NCBI GenBank assembly: GCA_024704765.1
Contig: JAKMXF010000199.1
Coordinates: forward strand, 372,001-436,000
DNA length: 64,000 bases
Direction: 5' to 3'
Source: Oopsacas minuta
Lineage: Eukaryota; Porifera; Hexactinellida; Lyssacinosida; Leucopsacidae
Within the stretch, counting starts at the first letter, position 1; each line of letters opens with the position of its first letter. The notes beneath the pieces are model-generated. The model was not told the DNA's origin. It did no database searches and saw only the letters and a list, made by a program, of their open reading frames with translations. This document shows positions 47,275-60,624 of this stretch, piece after piece. The position numbers and the translations under genes were made by a program.

Positions 47275-48231
47275 GTAAATGGTAGTTAGGTGAAATTTGA
47301 TGAAATAAAATTCAAATAATTAGAGACAGTATTACAAACACTATCGGAAAAACTGGAGAACGAAGGTAAATTTCCAAGTAATTGAAAATTTAGTCCATAA
47401 ATGAGCACCGTTAAAGTGACAAATATCAACAATAAATTTCGAATATAATTTAAACACAGTGGAAAATATATTTTGGCCAATTTCTAAGGAAAATACAAAT
47501 AGTCCCATTAGCGGGATTTCAGATAAGATTGGACAGGTGCCGATTTCATTACAAAGATATTTCCAAAAACATAGCATACAACCTGGCTTCTTCATGTAAT
47601 ATCAACAGAATACTGCCAGGAAAATGTGTAATGTTTTGATGTCAAATGTCCTATGATCTCGTTTTTTTCCCGTGAATTGGTATAAACGAAGATAAATTTA
47701 TTATTCCTTTGAATTACGAACATAAACTTAAGCCCAAATCGTTTAAGGTTAAGAAATGTGGAAATGCACATACAGGGTTTGTAGGTTTTGTCCATGTGGT
47801 AAAATGGGAAAAACCGTCCTGTCCAAAACCTCCTAACTGATAAAACTGGCCATAACCGGTAAAAGCCTAATTGAAATCCTAGTGCATGTTACCTGTATAT
47901 TTAATATCTGAATAAATACTTGTTGACAGATAGGAGTTCGCTTTGAGAGCATTTTTCAAGATGAGTTCTAATCCTCCAAGCCTTTGTGTTGGCCATAGCA
48001 CTACATTTTATACACTTCGCTCATATTTTTTCACCAATTTCTAATTGATAAAAAATTTCCAAACTGAATGAATGGGGCTTCCCCCTTGTGCCATTTCAAA
48101 CTGGACAATTTAAGTAAGTAAAATATACAATCTGCCCGATAGTATTCAATTTCTATAATTTCACAAATGCTTTGGATAATTATACCCGTTTAGAAGTATA
48201 TATGTACGAATAATTCATTAGTATAATATCA
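47275..48231. other. Non-coding DNA between two mariners
   Basis: Minus-strand open frames at 47286-47595 translate to hydrophobic, unfamiliar peptide. Words such as aaaaccgtcctgtccaaaac near 47810 recur loosely at 49710-49790 (ccgtccaaaaccag), hinting at another dispersed repeat. Confidence 0.35.
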
Positions 48232-49558
48232 GGGCGTTCAATAAGTCTTGCGAGTCATGATATATCTCAGAAATTAGTCAAGTAATGTAACAAACTTTCA
48301 TATATTATAAGCCGATATAGTTAAACTCCATATGCTGAAAGTTTCAAGCTTATTCAATACAAATTATGAATTTTTGAAATAGTTACGCATAGTCAATTTA
48401 TACCCACTGTTGAATGTATGACTTCAAAGGATGATAAATTCAACTTCAAATGGCGAGCTTACATAGAGTTTCAGGAAATAATCAAGATCCAGCCCGTACA
48501 GATCTTCAGAGAGTTACAGGAGATATTGTGAATGGATTGCCCTTCCAGATCTACTGTAGAGCGATGGGCTGCCAGTTTTAGATCTGGTGATGCTGATGTC
48601 ACGGATTTGCCTGGATCTGGAAGACCGGTATCCGTCACCAATTCAGAGAACCTCGCATTCATTGAAAATATGGTCATGGAAGACAAGTGCATTACTATCA
48701 ACCAGTTAGAATAAAGTATAGAGATTTCATCGGAGCTCTTCATACAATTCTGACGACTGAGCTTGGCTACCGATCGATTTGTGTGAAATGGGTCCTGCAC
48801 AAGCTCAGTGAGAATCAAAGGTCGGCACGACTGAATATTGCCAAGAAACTCTTGGAAACTTATGAGAACTACGATTCTAGACGCCTAACAGAGACTTTTA
48901 CTGGTGAAGAGACGTGGGTGTACTATTCAACACCATATAGCAAGTATAAGAAGCGATCATAGGTAAGGGGCGACGAACAAGCGGCGAAAATTCCCAGGCC
49001 CGACTTCAGAAAACCTAAGATTATGTTTACCATCTTCTTCAGTAGTCATAGAATTGTCTTGCAATTACCTTGTGAGAGTGGCAAGGCTGTTACTGCTACT
49101 TTCTTTACAGAGCAAGTGGTCCAAATTTGATAAAAAATATAGAAAAGTACCGCCCGAAAACAGGAACTCGAGGAATGAAGATTTTAATTGATAACGCCAG
49201 TTCCCATACAGCTAAGCTTACCAAAAATTTCTTGGATGTACAAGGGTTAGAATCACTTCCCCATCCACCATACTCACCAGACCTAGCTCCGTGTAATTTT
49301 TGGCTATTCCCCAAGCTTAAAATCTACCTTCAAGGCAAAGATTTTAACACATTACAGGCACTCGGAACGGGCCTGTACCAGTACTTCAAATCCAACCCCA
49401 AAGAAGATAACAGAAATATGTTTTACAAATGGGTGGAAAGGTTAAAACTTTGTGTATCTGCATGAGGGGATTACTTTGAATAAATAATATAGTGAATTAG
49501 TGTATATAGTTTATGTATCATATTCTATGATATCACCCGCAAGACTTATTGAACGCCC
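48232..49558 (+). mobile_element. mariner element, family C copy 3
   Basis: Both termini read gggcgttcaataagtcttgc inward, with TA at 49559-49560 and CA on the left. It has the same internal structure as copies 1 and 2 and is the best preserved at its ends. Confidence 0.93.
48418..49465 (+). pseudogene. mariner transposase, family C copy 3, E-D-N catalytic positions
   Basis: Open pieces 48532-48714, 48687-48962 and 49127-49465 follow the same frame order as copies 1 and 2. TGEETW, IDNASSH and APCNFW are conserved, as are the stop after YKKRS and the two frame breaks. Private changes are few: the linker reads GSGRPVSVTNSENLAF where the other two read GSGRPDSATTSENITF. Downstream it ends WVERLKLCVSA. 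Confidence 0.92.
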
Positions 49559-49560
49559 TA

Positions 49561-50640
49561 GTGATTGGTTGAAACAACACATTCTATGATCACTTTACTG
49601 TTTGATTGTAAGCCAGTGCCAATAGTATATTACCAAATCATAATAAAATATCAACAAGTTATATATGTATTCTTATTATCGAAGGGTATAGGATTGACCA
49701 GTATGCCCTGTTTCGACCAGTTTTGGCTGCTAATACCGGGTTTTTCCCACTGCCCGTCCAAAACCAGTTTTGGGCAGGACAAAACTCAATCCTGTACGCA
49801 TAAGAGAGAATAGCAGCATCCTAACCGATAATTACAGAGCTGCCAGTACAAGAATATTAAGATTTTAATGAAGTAAAAATTATGTCAAAAATTTCGGAAT
49901 ATCACAGAAAATACTCAACAATACGATAAGTTCAGAATATAAAGAATAATTATTAGAAGTTATTTCATAGATAATAGCGATAATCTAGAACCGCATTTGT
50001 TTTGATAGTCCCATTGAGAGTGGGGCCATGTGTCCAATAGCTTTGAAGTTCTTAAGGGGTTGGATTCATCAGGATAATTTGTTTAGAAAAATGCTAGAAA
50101 TGGAGCAGAGGACGCATACTTCACGAAACTATTGAACACATACATAGTGCAAAATTGCAGAAAAATAGAAAAAACAAAATGACAATATCTGAGAAAAAGA
50201 GCAAATGGAGAGAAGTTAATCATTGATCAGAATCGTAGATATTCTACATAGATCTTTAATCGTACAATTGACTTAAAACCAGACGTTGTTTAGTCTAAAC
50301 CTAGCATTCATTCCAAATAAATATATGTTATAAAATAATATAAATTGAGTTTCCAAAAAGGGGAAATATATTTCTATAGTTGATTAATTAAATAATAGGC
50401 TGGCATTCCTAAATTAGAGTCTCAAACATAATTCAGGTAGTTTACCCAATTAAATGAGGTTTAGGACAATGAAATAACCAGTTTTGAGCACAAAAATAGG
50501 GCCGAACCCAGTTTAACCCACCAAATGGGGTGTAACCACATTTAAACCGGGGGGGTGGGTTAAACTAGCCAACCCTGGAGACAACACCTGCTGGCCTATT
50601 AGCCTGGAAGATGGATTATATTAATTATAAAAACGGTCTG
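49561..50640. other. Non-coding DNA
   Basis: No gene. Words ccagttttgggcaggac (49765) and accagttttgagc (50480), and a g-run with gggtgggttaaac near 50550, look like decayed low-copy repeats. Confidence 0.35.
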
Positions 50641-51330
50641 AAAAATATACGATTTAAGGATGATTATTCAGCCCCAATTAACCCGTCGAACTTTGATTCA
50701 ACATTTATAATTGACATTGTCTCTTGGTAAGATTACTGTGTTAATCTGCTATTTGTATCAAAAAAGCCAACTGCATTAAAGGTTTACTAGCTTTCGACAC
50801 ACTTGGAGGCATTATCACTCCTGATCAAACAACTTGCAGAGAACTGAGAGAATACCCTACCTTCCATAATCCAGAATAATGGTCTAGAACATCACTTTGG
50901 TCTATATAGACAGATGTCAGGGTCCCACTATTAGATGTCTTTTACTCAAATTTAGAAAGTCATCAATTTAAATATTTTACCTACACTGAAGGCACCATTT
51001 CTCTTAAAGAATACCTCAACACATATACTGACGACTATGATTGTTTGACTCAAGAACAACTTGATATAGAACATTACAACTGAATTAGAAGTCTCTTAAA
51101 TAGATTGCCTCGTTTATATAGCTGGATCTTTTCTGACTTTAAAAAGTCTAGTGGTTGTCAATCTTGTAACACCAGATAACCTCCTGCGAGCTAACAAAGG
51201 GGTTGGATTTCAATGTATTTTGATTGATCTAGTGGATAGAGGTTCAATTAATTATCCTACTCGGTATTTGGTGAAATGTATGCACCCATGGAAAGAAGTC
51301 TATTCTGGACTATCTCGTAACTTGTTGGTA
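50640..51330 (+). pseudogene. P-like transposase C-terminal relic
   Basis: The frames give NGLEHHFGLYRQMSGSHY near 50880-50935, the block that carries the catalytic Glu in the 16738 element (LEHHFGLYRMMSGAQYH). TISLKEYLNTYTDDYD follows (sister: SISLKNFLESCSSSYD). SGCQSCN near 51155 and the 51151-51333 open piece VDRGSINYPTRYLVKCMHPW match IDRGSLKWPSSDVIDAIITLW. The N-terminal two thirds are missing. Stops within show it is dead. Confidence 0.8.
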
Positions 51331-52958
51331 TGAATATATTTGAGCATTAGGGTGCCAGTTGTCTCTTATATTGGGAATAACACTTGACACATCATTCTTT
51401 ATGGTATTTAAAACCTAAAGAATCATAATGTACAATTTCATTGGAATTCAGGAAGAATAGAGGTGCGCAATACAATAATTCCAAGTCCAGGCTGTGCAAT
51501 TGGATTCAACCGGATATTTTACATTATCGAAAAGTGTAAATCTGATAGGATTGGAAACTATACAACATATATTTGGTGTCTTTGGAGCGGTTTGTATTTG
51601 CTTAGAATACAGATTTGTACTACATGGATTATCACTTCATTGATAAAGGAGAAAAACAAATGGAATTCGCTAATAAAATGGTGACCTAGTATTTTCAATA
51701 TTTGCGGCAACAAATGCACACTAATGAGCATTAATAAAGATAGATACAGTAATATCTGGAATGATTGGTGTTTCTGTGGTGTCTGGAATTCGATATTGAG
51801 GAAATTGTGCTTAGCCTGACCTAATATCATCCTGTAGAAGAGGGTTCGGAATGTTAATGTCATGGTCTTAATATCAATAACACTAAGTGAAAAAGATATA
51901 AATTTTCGATTTTCTTTTGTTTTAGATGATTCTACTAGCTACCATTAGAAGAGAGAGAATGAAGAGTGTAGTTTAGTTAAATGATAAATGAATTGTCATA
52001 TTTAATCTATTGATGCGTATATATTTGTATCTAGCATTGTGCTGATTGTGATTTTACTATTAAAGTATAATAATTGTATAATTCAAATGGAAATTTTAAC
52101 TGGGCTGAGTGGTCTTAGATCATTATAATACAACAAATGTTATACTAGAATACTTTAGAATAGTTTCAAAAGGGGATATAACAGGTATTCGATATTTTTA
52201 AAGTCAAGAGTAAATGCCATTCATGGTGCAGGTTTTGAATAGAGTGCCAGTGCCTAGTATATAGAATGCTATGGACATGTTTAATACCACTGATCATACT
52301 TGGAAATATATTAATAAGTTATCCTAAAATCAGACCGTTGAGTCATTTAAGGAGCGATCTAAGCGTACTGCAGGGCAACTATACCGCAAGGGGACCTGGG
52401 AATGTCGCCCATGTTGCCTCGGGTAAGAATCAGACAAAGATTAAACCAAAGGTGGTCACAGGATTCTGAATGAATATCCAATAGTCAGTGTCAACCGCAT
52501 ACTTCCCAAATTTTGCAAATGCACCAAAAGTGGCACGAAGACATGAAAATTCATAAGCGACTTTCTATAGATCACATTTATGGTTTCAAGACATACAAGG
52601 CGGGCCACTATCCGGTGAATAAACAATAATAGATATACTAATATCATTAATTGTTGACAATATAACAATTACTTAGTTACACTGGTCCAGGATTCCAGAT
52701 GGTGTAATGGTATGTAAACTGTCACACAACAATACATATTGGCTTTTAAGTACAAAATCCGAGTTATCAGTTCTAAATATAGTCTGTTCTTTGGCCTGGC
52801 CCATCTCTTCAAATTTTACTACAGAATGTGATAGAATCTTGATGCTACAGACTTCAGTAATGCGGATCTTAATAATTCCTTACTACTGCAGCAAGTGGTA
52901 AAAAAAGGTGGTGAAGAACAAACCTCGCTGTTTCCAACAAACGTGACTACAAAAGATA
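51331..52958. other. Non-coding DNA, no gene recognised
   Basis: Open frames on both strands at 51463-51863 and 52266-52668 have no recognised motif or splice context. Confidence 0.35.
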
Positions 52959-52959
52959 A

Positions 52960-54530
52960 AGGAAAGAAAATTTCCTCGACTGGATTATGATAAGATTTCC
53001 AAGGTGCTTCTGCAAAGTTTGTAAGAATGGAGGTAGGTCACTTGAGAGTATGGTGGAACTTGTGTTACATATCAACAATTGGAGCAACGCTGCAGGAAAG
53101 ATGCGAGCTCATTCAGTCTTGTGAAATTCAGATTATTACAGTAGAGCAATGTAATAGTGGACTATCGTAAATCAGTTGCAGCAAGTAGGTGAAAAAGAGA
53201 TGCTAAAGAACCCAGCAGCTATAAAATCATCCAGCCGCTAAACTCATTTTCTTGCTCATCATCATATTGCTCAAAAGACTAAATTCAGTAGACATGTTGA
53301 TAGAAAAGTGAGTTGTGACGGACAAGATTCAAGATTATTCATTGAAAGAGCTTTAAGAAATGGAGGATAAGTCCAAAGGCGCCGAGGTTGAATTTTTTGC
53401 AGCATTAGGGCAATGGGCTGAAGAATCCATCCTAAAAATCCTCCGACAAGCACAGTATTTAGCTTGATGGCTGATGAATATACAGATATTGTAATATCGA
53501 ATAGTTTTATGTATTTTGTCATTGGGTAGAAGATGGACTGCCTATTAAACACTTCATAGAAATTTTTTCATTGAGAAAAGCAGATGCCAAAAACAATCTG
53601 TGAGACTCTGGTTGAGTGCTTGAGGAAGAAGAGCATACAAGTTAGCAGGCAGATTGGCATGGACTTTGATGGGGCAGCAATATTTTCTGGAAAGCATAAG
53701 GAGTTCAGAGCCTATTGATGAAGAATTGATCTCATTCTATATCGGTGGACTGTCATCGTCAATAATTACAATTCGCATGTGTTCAAGCAGCCAACAGTGT
53801 TAGTGGTATAAACCATATCTATACTACGCTGACAATTCTTTGGAATTGTTCCACTATTTCCCAAAGGGAGATGAGTATTTCAAGGAGGTCCAGCATGTAG
53901 TCAATATCCCAATGTTTAGAGATAATCAAAACATCAAACAGACGTTGGGCGGTTCACGAACGATGTTTAAAAGTTGTAAAAGATAACTTAAGTGGAATGT
54001 TTTTGCTCTCAACAATATCTATGAAGAGACAAATGAGCCAGAAGCACTGAGCACAAGCAAAGCTCGTACAAAACGTCAACAATATCAGTAATATTTCCTT
54101 TTGATTACATTTGATCCTTCCTTCAGAATGTTCAAGCGATTCCGTGGTTTAGTATTCCCTCCTCAATATAGACAATACCTTTCCGTACAGAGCATTAGAG
54201 GATAAAGATTCCGAGATTCTCAAACTGTACAGGGCGGTATTGGTAAATCCCCTAGGCCACAAATGATGACTACGTCTTATTTCTTCCATAGAGGATCAAA
54301 TTCATTTTCTTGAGTTCATTGAATATATCAGTAAGATAACACAGAATTTCGACCCAAGGGTGACCCGAGAATTGTTAAGCCAAGTCCGATCTCAATTGTC
54401 TAAGGAAATTTCAAAGCCTTCTAGAAGTTCAATTACAAGATTAAACACTTCCCTTGGTATAATAGAGCCTCATAAGGTTCACTCATCTCTTTCTACATCT
54501 CCTAGAAAACCCGTGAGTATTTATATTTAG
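52960..54530 (+). pseudogene. hAT (ZNF862-like) transposase relic
   Basis: Frames read in the order of ZNF862/DUF4371-type hAT proteins. A TTF-type zinc-finger remnant (WLDYD, FCKVCKNGG, GGTCV, NNWSNAAGKMRAHS) lies at 52975-53105. LGQWAEESILKIL and FSLMADEYTDI lie near 53405-53490. ETLVECLRKKSIQVSRQIGM and DFDGAAIFSGKHK lie near 53610-53700. A Cys/His-poor core remnant near 53740-53880 precedes NNIYEETNEPEA near 54010-54050. Each piece is in a different frame and stops are frequent. The terminal repeats were not found. Confidence 0.8.
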
Positions 54531-57500
54531 ATTAAATAAAAATCACTACCTTAACTTTTTCGAATATTCCTTTCAGCCCAAATGGTAAAGTATTAATCCT
54601 GGGAAAGAAGCCGTGAACTTATAATGATGGAAAGCGATGTTCTTCTTTTCTCTTTTACGTAAACTCTAAATCCCCAAACCCCAGCTATTATAGTAGGCGC
54701 ATTGTCAAAGGAGACCTATAAATGATAATATTATAGAAATATCGGATATTAAACCTGGGGAGAAAAAATGGTCAGGTTAAACCTTAATAGCACTATGAAA
54801 GTGATTCGGTTGAAACTGTACCTATAGACTAGCACAGACATTTGTTCAATTGATTGTATTGTTGATGTGACTATATGTGATTTGATTTATTGGTTGAATC
54901 TACACTCTTGGTAACTCAAAAGAGACTTTTCAAATTTATCATGATGTATGATATATTTCATAGTTGTCACATCTTAATGATCCAAAGAGAGACCACGAAA
55001 TTAAACACAATCTTAACCTTCTCATTACAACTTTCGCTTGAGAATATTATTGCGGTAATAAATCCTATTAGCATCAATTCAGTCGACAAATTTGAGTAAT
55101 TCAACTGTCCCTCTCACTAATAGATTTTTTACAAAGATTGACTCAATTGATATTTTCATACCTGTGTGAACATGGTTCCAATCTAAATTATGCTAAAATA
55201 AAATTCGATGACGGAGTTAATCACATGTATGCGTATTGTTTTTGTCAATATGGGCTCACACATCAAAAGATGCTCTTTGATTTCGCCGAAGTGATAATAA
55301 TGAATGAAGCCTAGCCAAACAGCACACCTGGAAACGTTTGTCAACATCGAACTGCGACGAAAGCTAGATCATTTTGGAGGATCGGATCGAGAATAGAATG
55401 AAAAGATCTCGATCCTTCCAAAATCTACTTACAGGAAATAGTACTATATTCAAACTTAGGACTGACTAACGAACAAAAGCTGTTATTAATTCAACAATCC
55501 CAATTTCATCCATACTTCTATTAAACTAGGCGCTAAGCTTGCTTGAGCTACGGGGCTTGGGCGAAAAATTTGTGCTAATAGTCGAGATACGGGCACCTCT
55601 AGAATATGTACATACTATACTGGTATCTAAATAACTATTAGAAAAATTTTTATCAGATCGAAATTAGTTTCAGACTTTGCAATATTTCCAATCGATCTAC
55701 AGTCTCAGATAAGAAAAAACTTGCATACAATAACTACACTAATACTACAATACATATGATTGTCGGTTTAGTATTAAATCATTAAAACGGCTCTAAAAAA
55801 GTTGGTACATAGGCTACTTACTAATTAAAATATAATTCACAATATAGTCACATGTTTGTCCCGAGTATTTTGGAAATTGGAAATAAAGGTGAAATAATTG
55901 CATCCAAATTAACAGGTACCGTATATGTTTGGGCTTAACATTTGAGTGAACAGGAATTCTCAATTGGGAAATCATAAATCTGATAGGTCAATACATTTTT
56001 AGATCTATCTAAGAGAGTTTATGCGATATCACTTAGATATTGGAATATAATCCTAGACTAACCACATGCCATATACCTGCCAAATTTCAAGTTTGTAGTT
56101 CTCAGAATTTCCTCAATCTGGATTCAATATTGATCAATACATTGGTTATGTGATAGAAAATTTGTCACCCTTTCTCAGGGACCAGTAAAGATTTAGTAAA
56201 TTTAGAATAAATTGCATACCCAGGCGAGTTCGTAGCTCATATCAATTCCAGAATCAAGTTGGATAAAACAATAAATGTGCCGACAGTTTAGTATATTGAG
56301 TAAATTTGTTAAAATGGGAGAGAGTAATGAAAGGCATAATGCTTATTTGGATATAGTTTGGCACAATTTGTAATAAATCATAAATCTTTGCTCACTACGG
56401 TCGCAGGTAGTGAAAAATTGAATAAACACCCATGTTGTCAAATTTTCAAATTTTCTCTACTGTGGTGACTTCATTAGAATAATGGGAAATGTATGCCATT
56501 TAGCATATACTACATTTCATAAATTGCAAGAATTATTCTATCTTACATAAAAATGGGGTAATAAGCATGCAACTATTATATGACGCCATCTTGAAATATC
56601 AAAAATATATATATTCAATTAATGTCCCAAAACATTCGTGTTTTGTCAAAGATTTGAATTGCAATTTTGGATATTTCACCATTACTACACTATGGTTTCA
56701 GCATTATCATGCCCAATGTGTCTATCGCACAGCCTACGAAACTAAAGCCTATCCACGGTGTAAAATTTTATGGACCATGGATTTTATTAAGTCAAGGAAT
56801 TTGACTTGCAATTCTATTTTCTCGATAATATTTAACTGGTGTATTGGCTAAAATAAAAGTCCAATTGACAGTTAATAGTTTTCAAATGCCATATTATCCA
56901 ACTATTAATGGTTTGAAATGACGTCATCTGTTTGGTTAGGAGGGCAATATGTTGTTAAAATCTACCATTTTTGAAGCTCTGATAAACGATAACTACTTCG
57001 TCTCCGATGCCAGAATGAATATCAAGTGATCAAAAGATGGTTATATATAGAATATTTTGCAATTATAAAGTCGTCCGTTACTGAGTTTAATTAAGTACCA
57101 TGGATGGCACATGTTCCGGCAATATCGACTTTCAACTCGATAGTCGCTAGAGTGAATATCAAATAATTCCAACTAATATGTACTCTATACCAAAACTCCC
57201 ATACCCTTGTAATACATTTTCATACGATATCTTGAAGCACTATTGCGTAATCTTGATAATGACCAAAATATGGGCATAATCCCGATTACGTCACACCGAC
57301 CTGAGAGATCGTATCAAAATGTACTCCAAGAGTTTGGGAATTTACGTATAAAGTACATATTGTTGGACTTATTTAATAGTTACCCTAGCGACTATCGAGT
57401 TATTAAGGGATTTACCAAATACGTTCAATCCATGGTACCAAATATAACTCATTAACTTGACAATTTATAATTACAAAAATGTCTAAAATTCTCTGTGCTA

Positions 57501-57782
57501 TCTAAATTCCATTGTAAAGGAAGACATGTAAGAATAATAGTTACTAATTGTCTCAGGAATTAGTGCGATTGACTTTATAGAATGATCCTTCCATTGAATT
57601 GTCTATAGTTTGCTTCAACACACTTCGATTCTAATCGATTCACGACCTGATGTGTAAGGTACTTAACGAACGTTTCGATCTGAAGCTTCAAATTCTTAGT
57701 ATATGGCACAAGTCCGTCGATTAATGGAGTTGTCAGGTTCTTTGCAGCCTTTTCACTAAATTGCAAAAGGAGTGACAAGGTA
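54531..57782. other. Non-coding DNA, no gene recognised
   Basis: A+T-rich. Near 55375-55425 an inverted motif (ggatcggatcgaga/tctcgatcc) occurs. Near 56770 ggaccatggattttattaag resembles the outer end of the P-like element terminus, perhaps a decayed trace. Dispersed repeat X lies at 57062-57310. Confidence 0.35.
57062..57310 (+). repeat. Dispersed repeat X, copy 2
   Basis: Ordered block similarity to 11085-11345, including taccatggatggcac, tatgtactct, acccttgtaatac, gatatct, gaccaaaatatgggcataat and gattacgtca. Imperfect; no coding sequence. Confidence 0.5.
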
Positions 57783-57784
57783 TA

Positions 57785-59087
57785 CGAGGGGTACTCAATA
57801 AGTTTTGAGCCTAAGTATCAAAAAGCATCAATCTATATAAATTTTTACCATAATTGTTCGAAATAGCATCCTTTAGCTCGAATGCACTTGTTCATTCGTT
57901 TAAACCAAGCTTGAATAACTTCTTGAAATTCATCTTCGTTGATGTCTCCGATCACTTCTCTGAGGGCCCCCTCAAGTTCAGAATTCGATGAAAATTTCTG
58001 CCTTTAAGGTATTTTTTTTATTCTAGGAAAGAGCCAGAAGTCGCAGGGTGCTAGATCTGGAGAATAAGGGGGGTGTGACGAAATATGTAGTCCTGATACT
58101 TCAATGAATTGTCTTGTCATTTTTCATGTATGAGAACTGGCATTATTGTGGTGCAAAAAAGTTCCCCTTAATCCTGACCAGGACCTTGTAAATTTATTGC
58201 TTTTATGACTAGAGGCAAACAACTCTCTGTATACTAGGTTGAATTAATTGTCTTACCAGGTTCAAGAGGTACAACAATTTTAACACCCGTTGTATTAAAA
58301 AATGCATACATTTGTTTCTTAGAGTACTAAGTTCTGCGAACCTTTGTTGGGGACCTTCTCCAATTTCACACCATTGACGGCTCTGCTGCTTAGTTTCTAT
58401 ATCATAGTGATAGATCCATGTGTCATCACCAGTTATTATTTTGGAAACATCCCTACTGTTGCCATTGTTGAATTTTTTAAGCATTTCATGGCACCATTTC
58501 ACTCGAATCTGCTTCTGCTAAGGATGAAGTTGATGTGGGATCCAGCGGGCAAAAAGTTTATGCAGCTGAAGGGATTGGTGTAAAACGGTGTGCACTGCCC
58601 CGGATGAAATGCCAATTTCGTGCTGAATCCTCTCATATGTAACATTTGGGTCTGCTTTCACCATGTCCTTAATTGACTCAACATTTCCCTCTGAAACAGC
58701 GTATGGGGGCTTTCCAGGGCGGGGTTGGTCTTCAAGAAGAAAATTCGCACAATTAAATTCTCTGTACCATCTTTTCACTGTTGCCGCAGATACCTTGTTA
58801 TTTGGAAAGGCTGTACAGAAATTTTCGTGACATTCTTTTATTGTTTTCAAAAGTTGGAACTGAAAAAGTATTATCGCACGAATATGAAGCCTTGATAACT
58901 GTATTGAGGATTAGGTAACTAAGGGATCCATAGATAATAAAACTACTGCTATCTGAAAAGTATACAAGATTAAGTTACAAGATTTTTAGCGAAGCATATT
59001 TATCCCATGTTTATTCGAAACAAGTAATGGTTTACTTATATAAGAGCCGCAACATAGTCAGGCTCAAAACTTATTGAATGCCCCTCG
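57785..59087 (-). mobile_element. mariner element, family D
   Basis: 1303 bp. Termini cgaggggtactcaataagtt (left) and cgaggggcattcaataagtt (mirror of right) are flanked by TA on both sides (57783-57784, 59088-59089). One minus-strand transposase, broken. Confidence 0.93.
57810..58850 (-). pseudogene. mariner (DD34D) transposase, family D, broken
   Basis: From 58850 the HTH region reads TVKRWYREFNCANFLLED with PGKPP as linker, then IGISSGAVHTVL and ARWIPHQL. A nonsense codon at 58518 follows, after which the same frame reopens. ITGDDTWIYHYD keeps the first catalytic Asp (about 58425). Later frames give HHNNASSH, where the first Asn replaces the second catalytic Asp, and YSPDLAPCDFWLF with the third Asp intact. 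34 residues separate the last two. No ATG was confirmed at the start of the open piece. At least two frame breaks and two nonsense codons. Confidence 0.88.
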
Positions 59088-60624
59088 TATTCCTCAGTTC
59101 CAGAAAAAGCTTAACCATGCACTTAGGACATTCATACCGTTCCGTATTTACTGGAATAAAATATATATTATACTATATTATATTATCGAAATCAATATCA
59201 AGGCAAAAATACTTTCGATGTGACTACTAATTAAGATTAAGAGGCCTCAGAAACATATAATTAAAGATACGATGGATTGGAGTGAAATTTAACATACTTT
59301 TGATCATATACGCATATAGATATCGAATTCTTGCTATCAATAACAAATGGTCCCTTCTGCTGGCAAGATTCCTAGTTCGAAAGCATCATCCTTAAATCAT
59401 TCGATAAAAGTAATCTAAATCCCCACGATCTGACGGATTGTCACTTGACAAATCGAAGTCTTGAACGAAGCCAACAATTAAAAGGATTTAATCAGTTCAC
59501 GCATTTTTAGCATCAGTTTCAAGGAGAATATTAAACAGATCTAGGGTACTCTATGCGGTATTGGTTATCATAAAGCATCGTCAAGTATAGTTTGTGGGAA
59601 AATCTATATCCTCATTTTAGCCTTGTGATGTAGTAGCTTGAAAGGATTCATGAATTAAGCTGTGAGATATCTTATTGGGGTATGGTGAAAGGTGGAGATG
59701 TGCCTAAACTAAGCTTAAATAATGTAAATAGTCTATTGACATTCCAAACAGGAACTATATTTTCTCCTTCTCCTCTCGCAAATTCACAACAGATGGTTAA
59801 TAAAGTTTCCTCAAATTCCAAATGATTTAATTCAAAAATTAAGTAAATTTGTTTGATTCGATATACAGTTTATGATATTCCAAATTAAGTAATGTTTGAA
59901 CAGTTAGTGCTGTACGAAAATTATTGTTAGTACTGAAAATCTAACAAGTCAGTTGACTGTGATTCATTAGTACATGTAAATAACGAAATGTATCAAAAAT
60001 AAATGAAACGACATAATATATGACCGAAATGAGAATAAGATTAGAATAATATTAAATGATAATTCGAAACTAAAACTCTAATGGTATAAAATCACAAAAA
60101 ACTACAATTCCTAAATGATAATTAATTTTAGTTGAATTTTTACACTTTTCATCTATCCCTCAAATCAGTGATCTGCGGAAATATATTACGTGTCCACCAA
60201 TGGTGTAAGGTTCCGCGGGGGTCAGCAAACTGATGAAAGGGACCATGCCTCTACTTAAGATTAATCAGTGCAGTAATAAGCAACTTGAAATCTTTCCAAC
60301 AATGTTTACATCATTTGTTAAATACATTTTGTTTAGCCGGCTACTAATAAACCAACATATCAATAGATTTTAGAAACACGACCACCCAAAATTCCGAATA
60401 AAGAGCAGTATTTGAGAACGAAATTTAATTATAAAACCGGAATTTCGGTAAATTAAGAACTACATCAAATATCGATTGCTACGAAATACTTAAAATATCC
60501 TGACAAATAAAAGAATTCATCTCCAGTACATCAATATACTACAGGTTACAATATACAAGAATACATGCAGGACGCTGAAAAATATTTCCTATCTATTCTA
60601 TCACAACGCAATTAATCTGTATGC

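Noticed and set aside
59755-59830. Minus-strand ARGEGENI, like the RPA1 domain A motif ARGEGKLF
   Set aside because: Context residues do not match domain A and no splice-bounded frame supports it.
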